Below are positions 1 to 6,637 of a stretch of 13,381 nt of DNA, in pieces. Source of the stretch: 1-14-0-20-39-34 sp043800545. Its GTDB lineage: Bacteria > Patescibacteriota > Patescibacteriia > Magasanikbacterales > UBA922. A program made the position numbers and the translations under genes. Position 1 is the stretch's first letter. Each line of letters starts with the position of its first letter. Location of the stretch: positions 1 to 13,381 of the forward strand of contig JAZDMW010000020.1 in NCBI GenBank assembly GCA_043800545.1, given 5' to 3'. The notes beneath the pieces were generated by a model. It did no database searches. It was given only the letters and a program-made list of their open reading frames with translations, and was not told the origin of the DNA.

Positions 1-1
1 T

Positions 2-376
2 GGTGATGACTTCATTCTTGGCCTTATGATGTTTCTTAAGGCACTTCCTTTTTTCATTGCGTATATGATTATAATAGGCATAATCATAAACATCAGCAAA
101 ACTTTTGGAAACCTTTTGAACTCCCTCCTTGCAATCTTTGCCATACCAATACTTTCTATTAACTTCCTCAAAAAAGAGACTGTAGCTTCATTTTTTGAAT
201 TTGATATCCTCTCACATGTATGGAAAAACCTCGGAGACTACATAGTCACAATGCTTAAATGTCTTGGTCTTGGACTCATATTTGCAGTCATGTGGATCAT
301 TTTAGTGGGTATCCCAGCAGGACAATTTACAAAAAGCATATTCCTTGCAGACTTCTACAGAAGACATGTAAAATAG
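2..376 (+). CDS. Multi-pass membrane protein, DUF4013-like, 3' end only
   Basis: The frame is open from the left edge (GGT GAT GAC TTC at base 2), so the true start lies outside the window and the first internal ATG at 26 need not be the start. About 124 residues are visible. There are three strongly hydrophobic stretches: around the LPFFIAYMIIIGII segment, around LLAIFAIPIL, and near the C terminus (LGLIFAVMWIILVGIPA). The segment FEFDILSHVWKNLGDYI followed by a hydrophobic helix and a basic end (FYRRHVK) resembles the C-terminal half of DUF4013 membrane proteins, from memory of that family. The function of that family is unknown to me. A strong terminator follows 14 bases after the TAG stop, so this is the last gene of its transcript. 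The alternative is any small unclassified inner-membrane protein. Confidence 0.65.
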   Translation, partial: GDDFILGLMMFLKALPFFIAYMIIIGIIINISKTFGNLLNSLLAIFAIPILSINFLKKETVASFFEFDILSHVWKNLGDYIVTMLKCLGLGLIFAVMWIILVGIPAGQFTKSIFLADFYRRHVK

Positions 377-390
377 TAAAATACATCAAA

Positions 391-421
391 AAAAAACTCT
401 CCCTACTCCGGAGAGTTTTTT
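391..421 (+). terminator. Rho-independent terminator of the DUF4013-like gene
   Basis: A 7-bp stem (ACTCTCC at 396-402, GGAGAGT at 410-416) encloses a 7-base loop and is followed by a run of T. A matching A run precedes it, so it could also work on the minus strand. It lies just after the stop codon at 374-376. Confidence 0.85.
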
Positions 422-437
422 ATTCTCCTATCATCAC

Positions 438-466
438 TTGACAAATATCTCTTCTTATGCTATACT
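438..466 (+). promoter_or_regulatory. Sigma-70 type promoter of the DEAD-box helicase gene
   Basis: A perfect TTGACA (438-443) is separated by 17 bases from TATACT (461-466). TGC at 458-460 makes it an extended -10. Transcription would start near 473, about 124 bases before the helicase ATG, which is a long leader for this compact genome. Confidence 0.8.
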
Positions 467-490
467 TGAGCTTCTCATATAACTTTTTTG

Positions 491-563
491 TTCTCTAAGA
501 GGTTTGTCGTATTATTGTATATAATCACAAAATCTTTTAGTTACTTCTCCTAAAAGGTTTGAG
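491..563 (+). promoter_or_regulatory. Structured leader of the helicase mRNA with a repeated motif
   Basis: In the untranslated leader, the motif TTCTC-TAAGAGGTTTG (491-506) recurs as TTCTCCTAAAAGGTTTG (545-561). The second copy overlaps a hairpin: CTTTTAG (534-540) pairs with CTAAAAG (550-556) around a 9-base loop, extendable to about 10 bp (531-559) with one wobble pair. No Shine-Dalgarno sequence precedes the ATG at 597. Long structured leaders are known for cold-induced DEAD-box helicase genes such as E. coli deaD. A regulatory role here is inference. Confidence 0.4.
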
Positions 564-596
564 TTTCGGCAAATTAATTGCTGATTATATAATTTT

Positions 597-2099
597 ATGC
601 CAACATTTAAAGAACTTGGATTAAATTCCAATTTGCTTCGGAGTCTTGATGATCTCGGATTTATTACCCCTTCTCCTATTCAGGAAAAGGCTATCCCTTA
701 TCTCTTGAACTCTACAAACGACCTTATAGCTCTTGCACAAACCGGTACTGGAAAAACCGCTGCTTTTAGTTTACCTATTCTCCAACAATTGAATACAGGA
801 AACAGAAACATACAAGCTATAATTCTCTGTCCTACAAGAGAACTCTGTTTACAAATATCTGAGGATATTAAAAGATACGCAAAGTATTCTAAAGAGATTT
901 CTATCACAGCAGTATATGGTGGTGCCAGAATGGACCTTCAGATGAAGTCCATTAAAAATGGTACTCACATTGTTGTCGGAACACCAGGACGTGTTCATGA
1001 CCTTATCCGTAGAAGAATCCTCAAACTCCAAACAGTAGATTGGGTTGTTTTGGATGAAGCGGATCAGATGCTTGATATGGGATTCAAAGAAGATTTGGAT
1101 GCTATTCTTGCACAAACTCCAGTAGAAAAACAAACACTTCTCTTCTCTGCGACTATGTCACAAAGTATTGCAATGATTGCAAGAAAATACATGTCACATA
1201 TTGAAGAAATTAGTATCGGAGAAAAAAACAAAGGAGCAACAAATGTCTCTCATGAATATTATCTTGTTGATCATCAAAATAGATTTGAAGCTCTTCAAAG
1301 AGTGATTGACTCCCTTCCAAATCTTTACGGAATTATTTTCTGCCGTACAAAAATGGAAACCCAAGAAATTGCAGATAAACTTCGTATGAAGCATTATGAT
1401 GCAGAAGCCCTTCATGGTGATGTATCACAAAACATTCGTACAAAAATCATGGGGAAATTTAAAAATAAAGAAATCAGTCTCCTTGTTGCAACCGATGTTG
1501 CTGCACGTGGTATTGATGTGAATGACCTCACTCATATTATTAACTACAACCTTCCAGATGTGAGCGAAGCATATACTCATAGAAGTGGAAGAACTGGACG
1601 TGCAGATAAAACAGGTATTTCACTTTCTATCATTGTTCCAAGAGAACTTGGAAAATTAAAAAGAATTGAAAGTATCATTGGTAAAAAAATAGAATACAAA
1701 AAAATTCCAAATGGTGAAGAAATTTACTTCAAACAAGTGGAAACATTTATTAACGAAGTAGAAAATGGAAATGTTGATAATCTTCAAAAAGAAAAATCTT
1801 TTTCTCATATATTTGAAAAATTAGATTCTCTTTCTAAAGAAGATTTGATTCATTACATTATTTCACAAAAACTTAAACATCTTATCCTGGAAACAGATAG
1901 AAATCATGATCTGAACACCAACTCTAAATTCTCTTCAGATTTTTCAAGTGATGGAAAAAAGAATGGAAGACGCAGAAACCGTTCAAAAAGACATGTAGAT
2001 ACTCCAAGTAACTACAGTTACAGAGAGGAAGTATTCGGCGGAAGATCACGAGGAAATTCCCGAGGTGGAAATTCATTTAGAAAAAAAAGAAGTAGATAA
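597..2099 (+). CDS. DEAD-box ATP-dependent RNA helicase with basic RGG-like tail
   Basis: It unwinds RNA duplexes using ATP and would act in ribosome assembly, mRNA turnover or cold adaptation in the cytoplasm. All superfamily 2 motifs are present in order: Q motif (F4 to Q29, GFITPSPIQ), motif I AQTGTGKT (47-54), Ia PTREL (79-83), motif II DEAD (153-156), motif III SAT (184-186), the RecA2 motif ARGID (303-307) and HRSGRTGR (328-335). Both RecA domains look intact. After residue 350 there is a region of about 90 residues without an obvious RNA-binding fold, then a basic Ser/Arg/Gly-rich tail (454-500, with GGRSRGNSRGG) that probably binds RNA. The overall design resembles RhlE or DeaD/CsdA, but I cannot tell which. 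It is transcribed alone from its own promoter, has no Shine-Dalgarno sequence, and ends at a hairpin shared with convergent greA. Confidence 0.95.
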   Translation: MPTFKELGLNSNLLRSLDDLGFITPSPIQEKAIPYLLNSTNDLIALAQTGTGKTAAFSLPILQQLNTGNRNIQAIILCPTRELCLQISEDIKRYAKYSKEISITAVYGGARMDLQMKSIKNGTHIVVGTPGRVHDLIRRRILKLQTVDWVVLDEADQMLDMGFKEDLDAILAQTPVEKQTLLFSATMSQSIAMIARKYMSHIEEISIGEKNKGATNVSHEYYLVDHQNRFEALQRVIDSLPNLYGIIFCRTKMETQEIADKLRMKHYDAEALHGDVSQNIRTKIMGKFKNKEISLLVATDVAARGIDVNDLTHIINYNLPDVSEAYTHRSGRTGRADKTGISLSIIVPRELGKLKRIESIIGKKIEYKKIPNGEEIYFKQVETFINEVENGNVDNLQKEKSFSHIFEKLDSLSKEDLIHYIISQKLKHLILETDRNHDLNTNSKFSSDFSSDGKKNGRRRNRSKRHVDTPSNYSYREEVFGGRSRGNSRGGNSFRKKRSR

Positions 2100-2102
2100 A
2101 AT

Positions 2103-2127
2103 AAAAACAGGCGAAAGCCTGTTTTTT
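2103..2127. terminator. Bidirectional terminator between helicase gene and greA
   Basis: AACAGGC (2106-2112) and GCCTGTT (2117-2123) form a stem closed by a GAAA loop. It is flanked by an A run on the left and a T run on the right, so it can terminate both strands. It starts a few bases after the helicase stop and ends one base before the greA stop, so one hairpin serves both convergent genes. Confidence 0.9.
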
Positions 2128-2128
2128 G

Positions 2129-2623
2129 TTATTCCACTTTCAATACCTCATACTCCACATCCTTCTTCCCAATTTGGAGTATAAACTTCTCCCCTACTTT
2201 CTTCCCAATGAGCGCTTGTCCAATTGGTGAATCTTGAGATATTATTCCTTTTTCTGGATTTGCTTCCAATGAACCAAGAATTTGATATGTATATTCCTTT
2301 CCATTGATACGGAGGGTAACGGTACTTCCAAGTTCTACAAATCCTTTCCTTTTCCTCTGTATCACTTCTGCATGATCCACTTGAAATTCTAATCTGGTAA
2401 TCGCAGTAATGATCCCACGCAATCTTCTTTTTGCCGCCTGGTATTCTGCATTCTCAGAAAAATCTCCATTTTCTGCACACCTTCGTACTTCCTCTGCAGC
2501 AATTGGTTGTTTTTTCTTTAACTCTTTTAATTCCTTTTCCAGTTCGTGAAATTTTTCTTCACTCATTAAAAGATTCACAGAATCTTCAGCGTATTTTCCT
2601 GGTTTTCTTTTTGGTAATTGCAT
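2129..2623 (-). CDS. greA: Transcription elongation factor GreA
   Basis: GreA enters the RNA polymerase secondary channel and stimulates cleavage of backtracked transcripts. The N-terminal coiled coil (about residues 20-90) carries the tip motif ENGDFSENAEY. D54 and E57 match the metal-coordinating Asp and Glu at E. coli positions 41 and 44. The C-terminal FKBP-like domain has the family signature ISQDSPIGQALIGKKVGE (128-145). At 164 residues it is slightly longer than the usual 158, because of a basic N-terminal extension of about 15 residues. Met20 (codon at 2564-2566) sits near where most GreA proteins begin, so a shorter product is possible; neither start has a Shine-Dalgarno sequence. 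It lies 14 bases downstream of the 105-residue gene and is probably the last gene of that operon. Confidence 0.93.
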   Translation of the reverse strand: MQLPKRKPGKYAEDSVNLLMSEEKFHELEKELKELKKKQPIAAEEVRRCAENGDFSENAEYQAAKRRLRGIITAITRLEFQVDHAEVIQRKRKGFVELGSTVTLRINGKEYTYQILGSLEANPEKGIISQDSPIGQALIGKKVGEKFILQIGKKDVEYEVLKVE

Positions 2624-2632
2624 ATATTATCA

Positions 2633-2650
2633 AACAATTATTCAATTGTT
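2633..2650. repeat. Short inverted repeat at the end of the 105-residue gene
   Basis: AACAATT (2633-2639) and AATTGTT (2644-2650) form perfect 7-base arms around 4 bases. It overlaps the stop of the 105-residue gene and lies 9 bases upstream of the greA start. It is AT-only apart from single G/C positions and has no T run, so it is not a convincing terminator. It could be a weak translational hairpin, a protein site or chance. Confidence 0.35.
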
Positions 2651-2955
2651 ATATTTTTTCTTCCATACTTTTTGGTTAATGGATGGTCTGGTTTTTCTAA
2701 TCCGTTTGTAGTCCATGTGGTATATGTATCACCACGTGTACTTGACCTTCTCCGAGAAATACGAATACCACAACCATATTCTCGTGTAACGATAGCAACA
2801 CCAACTTCATCAAGTTGTTTTTTTATCTCTTCTGCAGACAGTGTACTGACCCCTTCTTGTTGTAATGCTTCTAAAAGCCCATGTAATGTTGGTACAAAGC
2901 TTTCTCCTTGTTCTTGTTGAGATTCAAATGAATTATTTTCTAGAGACATATACAA
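2638..2955 (-). CDS. Uncharacterised 105-residue protein upstream of greA
   Basis: I do not recognise this protein. The N-terminal third is acidic and Gln/Ser-rich. A probably helical segment follows (HGLLEALQQEGVS to EIKKQLDEVG, about residues 25-51). The C-terminal half is basic and contains CGIRISRRRSSTRGD and a charged end, KKYGRKNITIE. No membrane segment, signal peptide or known catalytic motif is visible. Met3 (codon at 2947-2949) is an equally possible start, and neither has a Shine-Dalgarno sequence. It lies 63 bases after the Nudix gene and 14 bases before greA, all on the same strand, which suggests co-transcription. The basic Arg/Ser stretch would suit nucleic-acid binding, but that is only a guess. 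Its place between real genes without overlap is the main support for its being coding. Confidence 0.6.
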   Translation of the reverse strand: MYMSLENNSFESQQEQGESFVPTLHGLLEALQQEGVSTLSAEEIKKQLDEVGVAIVTREYGCGIRISRRRSSTRGDTYTTWTTNGLEKPDHPLTKKYGRKNITIE

Positions 2956-3018
2956 AATTTTTGATTATTATTTCTTTTATTTTCATAATTATTTCAATTT
3001 TTTTGCTATCTTTTGCTG

Positions 3019-3489
3019 TCATTTCAACTGGGGGACAAATTGTCCCCCAGTTTGAAAAATGGCAATTTTTGGTTCTTCTTTTATAGAATCATACACAGCG
3101 GGAGACATACAATCTTCTAAAGATAACTGTTCTTTTTCTTCTCGCGGAAACCATTTAATTTCTACAATATTCTCATCCTGCATATTATTCGCTAAACTTG
3201 GAACTTCGTCTCCTGAATAATATCCATAAAATACAAAAAGTATCTTTGGCTCATTTTTGGTACCATAATGAAAAATTCTTTTCAAGGATATATTTTCTAT
3301 ATTCTCTAATCCAATTTCTTCATGTAATTCCCTTTTTATACAATCCTCCAAAGTTTCTTCTGTATTATCAAAAGTACCTTTCACTAAATTCCATTTATAT
3401 CCATCTTCCTCGCGATATTTTTCTTTTATCAGAAGGACTTCATTCTTTGTATTTTTAATGACTCCTGCAACTTTAAGTGTAATATTCAT
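3019..3489 (-). CDS. Nudix hydrolase
   Basis: Nudix enzymes hydrolyse nucleoside diphosphates linked to another group. The Nudix box runs from G38 to L61 (GTFDNTEETLEDC, then IKRELHEEIGL) with the catalytic R53 E54 and E57 E58. There are six rather than five residues between the first Gly and the conserved Glu, a small variation. The protein has 156 residues, normal for a single-domain Nudix enzyme, and the substrate cannot be read from the sequence. Its ATG overlaps the TGA of the upstream symporter gene (ATGA, 3486-3489), so translation is probably coupled. Residues 146-155 (QTGGQFVPQL) are encoded by a perfect palindrome just before the stop, so the natural end of the protein may have been changed by that element. 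The TGA stop fits the standard code. Confidence 0.9.
   Translation of the reverse strand: MNITLKVAGVIKNTKNEVLLIKEKYREEDGYKWNLVKGTFDNTEETLEDCIKRELHEEIGLENIENISLKRIFHYGTKNEPKILFVFYGYYSGDEVPSLANNMQDENIVEIKWFPREEKEQLSLEDCMSPAVYDSIKEEPKIAIFQTGGQFVPQLK
3026..3052. repeat. Perfect GC-rich palindrome, 13-bp arms, in the Nudix gene end
   Basis: AACTGGGGGACAA (3026-3038) and TTGTCCCCCAGTT (3040-3052) are exact inverted copies around a single A. The GC content is far above the flanking DNA. Neither strand has a T run after it, so it does not look like an intrinsic terminator. In one frame both strands encode almost the same peptide: TGGQIVPQF on plus, TGGQFVPQL on minus. It resembles a REP-type dispersed palindrome that entered the 3' end of the gene, though only one copy is visible here. 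Confidence 0.75.
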
Positions 3490-4874
3490 ATTTTTTTACT
3501 TATTCTCGTATTATTCTTTATCGGCACCGTATTTGACATCAACTCTTTTCTTCTAAACATTTTTTGCAGAATAACCAAAGCTATAAGGGCGACTGGTAAA
3601 ACAACCGCAACATTTTCGGGAGTGAACGCATTTCCTGCAAACAATACAACGACAGTCAGAATTGCCAAAATCAAACTCCAGAATACCGCTTTTTCATTCA
3701 GCTTCCAATAGAAAGATCCGATGATAATCGGAAATAGTGATAATGACAAACTACCCATTGATAACCCCAAGGCAATAATATTTTGATAATATATTCCTAT
3801 TATAACCGCTACGGCTACGAATAGAACCATGAAAAAACGAGTCAGTTTTTTCATTGATTCTTCACCAAATCGTTTTGTGTAATTTTTCAAATCTCTCGTG
3901 ACTATTGTGGAAACCATAAAAGTAATTGTATCTGATGAGGAAAGTGCTACCGCATATAGCAAAACCATTCCAAATTCCTTTAACCCAAAAGGTAACAATT
4001 TAGAAAAGCCAGTAATGAGAGCATTCTCCGGAGCAATATCGGGAAAGAATTGTTTTGTCGTAAGGCCGACAATGCTAATAATGATAGCCAGTAATGGCAA
4101 AATTATTGCAGAATAACCAAGCCCGTTTTTTAAATTTTTTTCGTCTTTTGTTGCAAATATTCTTTGCCATAAATCGGGGGCAACCATGATTCCAATGCTA
4201 CCAAGCAATAAAAAGGCAATTATGTTTCCAAATCCAATGCCAATCGGATTAAATTCAACAACTGGAATGCTTGTTTTTCCAAATAAAATCAAAGCAACAG
4301 TTAAGCTCATGATGAACATTATAACAAGCTGAAAAAAATCAGTTTTGATGACTGCCTTAAATCCTGCCAACAAAAGATAGGTTAAAATTATCACTCCTCC
4401 AATTACCACAGACAGAGCGTATGAGAGGCCGAAAATAAGAGCCAACACTTTTCCAGCAATGACGAGATTCACAATAAGAAGCAACGAATATTGTAAAATC
4501 AAAATGAAAGAAAATAAGAAGCCATTTTTTTTCCCGAATATTTTATAAAAATATTCAGCCATTGTGTATGCTTTCATTTCATCGGCTTTTTGTTTTATTA
4601 TTTTTGCATACTTTCGACGTAATAAAATAAATCCGAGCGCAAGACCAACAAAAAGCCAAGCAGCTGAAATGCCATATTGATAAATATAGGCCAGATAAAT
4701 TGAAAGAACCGCTCCATCAAAAAAACCAGCACTCATTGTTGCGGCTACTTGTATACCTGCAACTTTTCGATCGGCAATCATAAAACCCTCTTCTGTTTCT
4801 TTCCGAGATGTCATTATCCCAATGACAATAACAATTGCGATATAAATCAAGAAAAAAATTATTGTAAGAGTCAT
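3486..4874 (-). CDS. Sodium:solute symporter family (SSS) transporter
   Basis: This is a secondary transporter using a sodium gradient to import a solute. The 462 residues hold about twelve to thirteen hydrophobic helices across the length. Family signatures are visible: GFKAVIKTDFFQLVIMF (171-187), a PDLWQR loop followed by a Lys (233-243, APDLWQRIFATK), and SSSDT (312-316). The last aligns with the region that supplies sodium ligands in PutP-like proteins. The C-terminal 25 residues are basic and cytosolic. The substrate cannot be told: proline, pantothenate, sugars and other solutes are used within the family. It starts about 40 bases from a minus-strand promoter that overlaps the promoter of the divergent HD gene, has no Shine-Dalgarno sequence, and ends in TGA within the Nudix start (4-base overlap). 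Confidence 0.92.
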   Translation of the reverse strand: MTLTIIFFLIYIAIVIVIGIMTSRKETEEGFMIADRKVAGIQVAATMSAGFFDGAVLSIYLAYIYQYGISAAWLFVGLALGFILLRRKYAKIIKQKADEMKAYTMAEYFYKIFGKKNGFLFSFILILQYSLLLIVNLVIAGKVLALIFGLSYALSVVIGGVIILTYLLLAGFKAVIKTDFFQLVIMFIMSLTVALILFGKTSIPVVEFNPIGIGFGNIIAFLLLGSIGIMVAPDLWQRIFATKDEKNLKNGLGYSAIILPLLAIIISIVGLTTKQFFPDIAPENALITGFSKLLPFGLKEFGMVLLYAVALSSSDTITFMVSTIVTRDLKNYTKRFGEESMKKLTRFFMVLFVAVAVIIGIYYQNIIALGLSMGSLSLSLFPIIIGSFYWKLNEKAVFWSLILAILTVVVLFAGNAFTPENVAVVLPVALIALVILQKMFRRKELMSNTVPIKNNTRISKKI

Positions 4875-4915
4875 AATTTTGTTAATAACTTTAATTTATC
4901 TCGCCACAACTTCGT

Positions 4916-4944
4916 ATTATACGGCAAATACCTCCTCTTGACAA
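4916..4944 (-). promoter_or_regulatory. Minus-strand promoter of the symporter operon
   Basis: Read on the minus strand, TTGTCA (4939-4944) is followed after 17 bases by a perfect TATAAT (4916-4921). Transcription would start near 4909, about 35 bases before the symporter ATG. Its -35 box occupies nearly the same bases as the -35 box of the plus-strand promoter. Confidence 0.75.
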
Positions 4945-4966
4945 ACTTTCCCTTTCTCTATACAGT
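4938..4966 (+). promoter_or_regulatory. Plus-strand promoter of the dGTPase-like gene
   Basis: A perfect TTGACA (4938-4943) is followed after 17 bases by TACAGT (4961-4966). TATACA at 4959-4964 with a 15-base spacer is a less likely -10. The -35 overlaps that of the divergent symporter promoter by five bases (4939-4943). Confidence 0.7.
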
Positions 4967-4983
4967 ACTGCCATAACAAAACA

Positions 4984-4989
4984 GGGAGG
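4984..4989 (+). promoter_or_regulatory. Shine-Dalgarno site of the dGTPase-like gene
   Basis: GGGAGG lies 5 bases before the ATG at 4995 and fixes that start. Most other genes in the window have no such site. Confidence 0.8.
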
Positions 4990-4994
4990 CAACC

Positions 4995-6050
4995 ATGACC
5001 CACTCTTTTTCTCTGAAGGACATTCAAGGAAAACTCAGCCACCTTCGTACCACTGAAGGCGTTGCCCGTCGGCGCCATCCAGCAGAACAAGATCGTGATG
5101 GCTGGATTCTCACGGGGAATCCATTTTTCGCGGATCAACACTGGAAAATCGGCACTAGTAAGGCACTTCGCCGTCTCGGGCACAAAAAACAAGTTTTTAG
5201 TCAAACTGGGAACCCACACGTACGGAACCGACTAACACATGTACATGAGGTGGTCAAGGTCGCAACAATGATTGCAAGTATTCTCGGACTCAATGTTGAA
5301 CTCGTGGCAGCCATTGCTCTTGGACATGACCTCGGCCACACACCCTTTGGGCATACGGGTGAGGAATTCATTACAAAAGTGGCAGGAATTCCATTCCGTC
5401 ATGAACAGTTTGGGGTTGTCATCGCACAACACATTGAGCGGAGTGGGATTGGACTCAATCTCACGTGGCAGACACTCCAGGGAATCCTGCAACACTCCCG
5501 TGGGGCTGATGAACTCACGGAATGTTCATTCCAGGAAGCAACGGTCGTGATGTATGCTGACAAAATAGCATACACGTTTGCTGACGTTAACGATGTTGAG
5601 AGATGCTTCAAACCACTGGATGAACTTCCAGAAATCCAGGAACTCCTCGGGTGGTTTGGCTCAAATCAAGACACTCGCATCAGACGTTGTATCCTCGCAC
5701 TTTGCAATGAATCAGGAGAGAAAGGTACAGTCTCCTTCAAGGACAGTGAGGAAGCAATTAACTTCGCTCAATTGAAGGAACTCCTGTACCAACAGGTATA
5801 CTTCGAACTCGAAGAGATGCGAAATTATGAAAGGGCATGTCTCCACAATGCGTTTGAACATCTCAAGAGACTCGTTCAGGGTATTTCCCCCTGGGTTGCG
5901 CTTGCACTTCTCACGGATGATGAAGTCATTCAACTAGCCCGAGCTCGGAGAATTCATCTCCCCCACATTTTCCCCACCCTCTCTGTCTCAGAAATCATTC
6001 CCCACCTCAAACAGTCCATTGACTACACCAACGTAGATCTGGACTGGTAG
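4995..6050 (+). CDS. dgt: dGTP triphosphohydrolase-like HD-domain protein
   Basis: Members of this family release triphosphate from dGTP or other dNTPs and help control the dNTP pool. HD-domain metal ligands are visible: H82 in NRLTHVHEV, H111-D112 in ALGHDLGHTPFGHTGEE (109-124), and D189 in MYADKIAY. The segment TSKALRRLGHKKQVF (54-68) matches the family's SxAFRRLxxKTQVF region. The family's THSLEV is THVHEV here. At 351 residues it belongs to the short class, compared with about 505 for E. coli Dgt. It has its own promoter, a good Shine-Dalgarno site and a terminator just after the stop, so it is a single-gene unit. Its DNA is richer in GC than its neighbours: two 60-base lines I counted gave 58% (5041-5100) and 48% (5401-5460), against 25% and 37% in two folD lines. 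Substrate preference cannot be inferred. Confidence 0.92.
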   Translation: MTHSFSLKDIQGKLSHLRTTEGVARRRHPAEQDRDGWILTGNPFFADQHWKIGTSKALRRLGHKKQVFSQTGNPHVRNRLTHVHEVVKVATMIASILGLNVELVAAIALGHDLGHTPFGHTGEEFITKVAGIPFRHEQFGVVIAQHIERSGIGLNLTWQTLQGILQHSRGADELTECSFQEATVVMYADKIAYTFADVNDVERCFKPLDELPEIQELLGWFGSNQDTRIRRCILALCNESGEKGTVSFKDSEEAINFAQLKELLYQQVYFELEEMRNYERACLHNAFEHLKRLVQGISPWVALALLTDDEVIQLARARRIHLPHIFPTLSVSEIIPHLKQSIDYTNVDLDW

Positions 6051-6074
6051 ACCCGAGATTCTCTCGGGTTTTTT
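6051..6074 (+). terminator. Terminator of the dGTPase-like gene
   Basis: ACCCGAGA (6051-6058) and TCTCGGGT (6062-6069) form an 8-bp stem with a 3-base loop, followed by six T. It begins directly after the TAG stop. Confidence 0.9.
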
Positions 6075-6088
6075 CATATGCAAAAAAA

Positions 6089-6097
6089 TGATATACT
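6089..6097 (+). promoter_or_regulatory. Extended -10 promoter of the conserved protein/tspO pair
   Basis: TGA TATACT is a TGN extended -10. The hexamer 17 bases upstream (6069-6074) is only a T run from the preceding terminator, so the -35 is poor. The inferred start near 6104 leaves a leader of about 20 bases before the ATG at 6125. Confidence 0.55.
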
Positions 6098-6124
6098 ATA
6101 CATATATTTTGTATTTTTTTATAT

Positions 6125-6637
6125 ATGAGGAGGAAAAGAAAAAAAATTATTGTAAATGATAAAATGCAACAGGGTTATACGTATTATCTCACAGAACCTG
6201 TTGGAAAAAATTTCGCACCAAATTTTATACCAGAACTTACTCCCTCACAAATGCTTCGGCTTGGCGTATTTTGCGGAAAATATATTCGTGATTGTACCAA
6301 AGAATTTCCAAAAGCTTGGTTTCTCCGTGCAAAATTTGCAAGAAAAAAAAGAAATTGTATATTAAATCAATTTCATATTGATGCCAGCCAGCCTCTCAAA
6401 ATCTGGGAGAAAAAAGGATGGATTCACCCTGATGATCCAAGAGGATGGTTTCAATGGTATTGCCGTTATTACATGGGACGACGTCATCCTGATGATGAAC
6501 GGCAAATAAAAAGATGGAAAGCCATGACAAGACACATTGCCCAAGTAAAAAAACATTGTAAAAAAGGAGATATCTCCTGTAGACCAAAACAACGTCAAGC
6601 GCTCCTCCACTGGGCGTATGATAGCCGTAAAATATAA
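6125..6637 (+). CDS. Conserved uncharacterised protein, 170 residues
   Basis: I recognise this as a widely distributed, well-conserved protein of unknown function, but I know no assigned role. No membrane segment is visible. The sequence is rich in Trp, Tyr, His and Arg. Notable blocks are YTYYLTEPVGKNFAPNF (18-34), ELTPSQMLRLGVFCGKYIRDC (37-57), WIHPDDPRGWFQWYCRYYMG (99-118), RQIKRWKAM (126-134) and the terminal CRPKQRQALLHWAYDSRKI (152-170). The charge and aromatic pattern would suit nucleic-acid or cofactor binding, which is only a guess. The gene appears intact. The ATG has no upstream Shine-Dalgarno site, although AGGAGG occurs just inside the gene as codons 2-3. The gene shares an extended -10 promoter with tspO, whose likely start is one base after this stop. 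Confidence 0.85.
   Translation: MRRKRKKIIVNDKMQQGYTYYLTEPVGKNFAPNFIPELTPSQMLRLGVFCGKYIRDCTKEFPKAWFLRAKFARKKRNCILNQFHIDASQPLKIWEKKGWIHPDDPRGWFQWYCRYYMGRRHPDDERQIKRWKAMTRHIAQVKKHCKKGDISCRPKQRQALLHWAYDSRKI

Noticed and set aside
3026..3052. GC palindrome as an intrinsic terminator
   Set aside because: No run of T follows it on either strand and it lies inside the coding sequence, so a repeat element fits better.
2865..3086. Plus-strand hydrophobic frame across the palindrome
   Set aside because: It is antisense to two better supported genes and AT-rich sequence gives the hydrophobicity by chance. Its GGQIVPQ stretch comes from the palindrome.
3019..3489. UGA recoded as glycine, as in Gracilibacteria or Absconditabacteria
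   Set aside because: TGA ends the symporter gene exactly at the ATGA overlap and also ends the Nudix gene. The other genes contain no in-frame TGA and keep normal family lengths.
6128..6151. AGGAGG in codons 2-3 serving an ATT start at 6146 of the conserved 170-residue gene
   Set aside because: The spacing of about 12 bases is long and ATT starts are rare. The ATG at 6125 fits the promoter distance, so I kept it.
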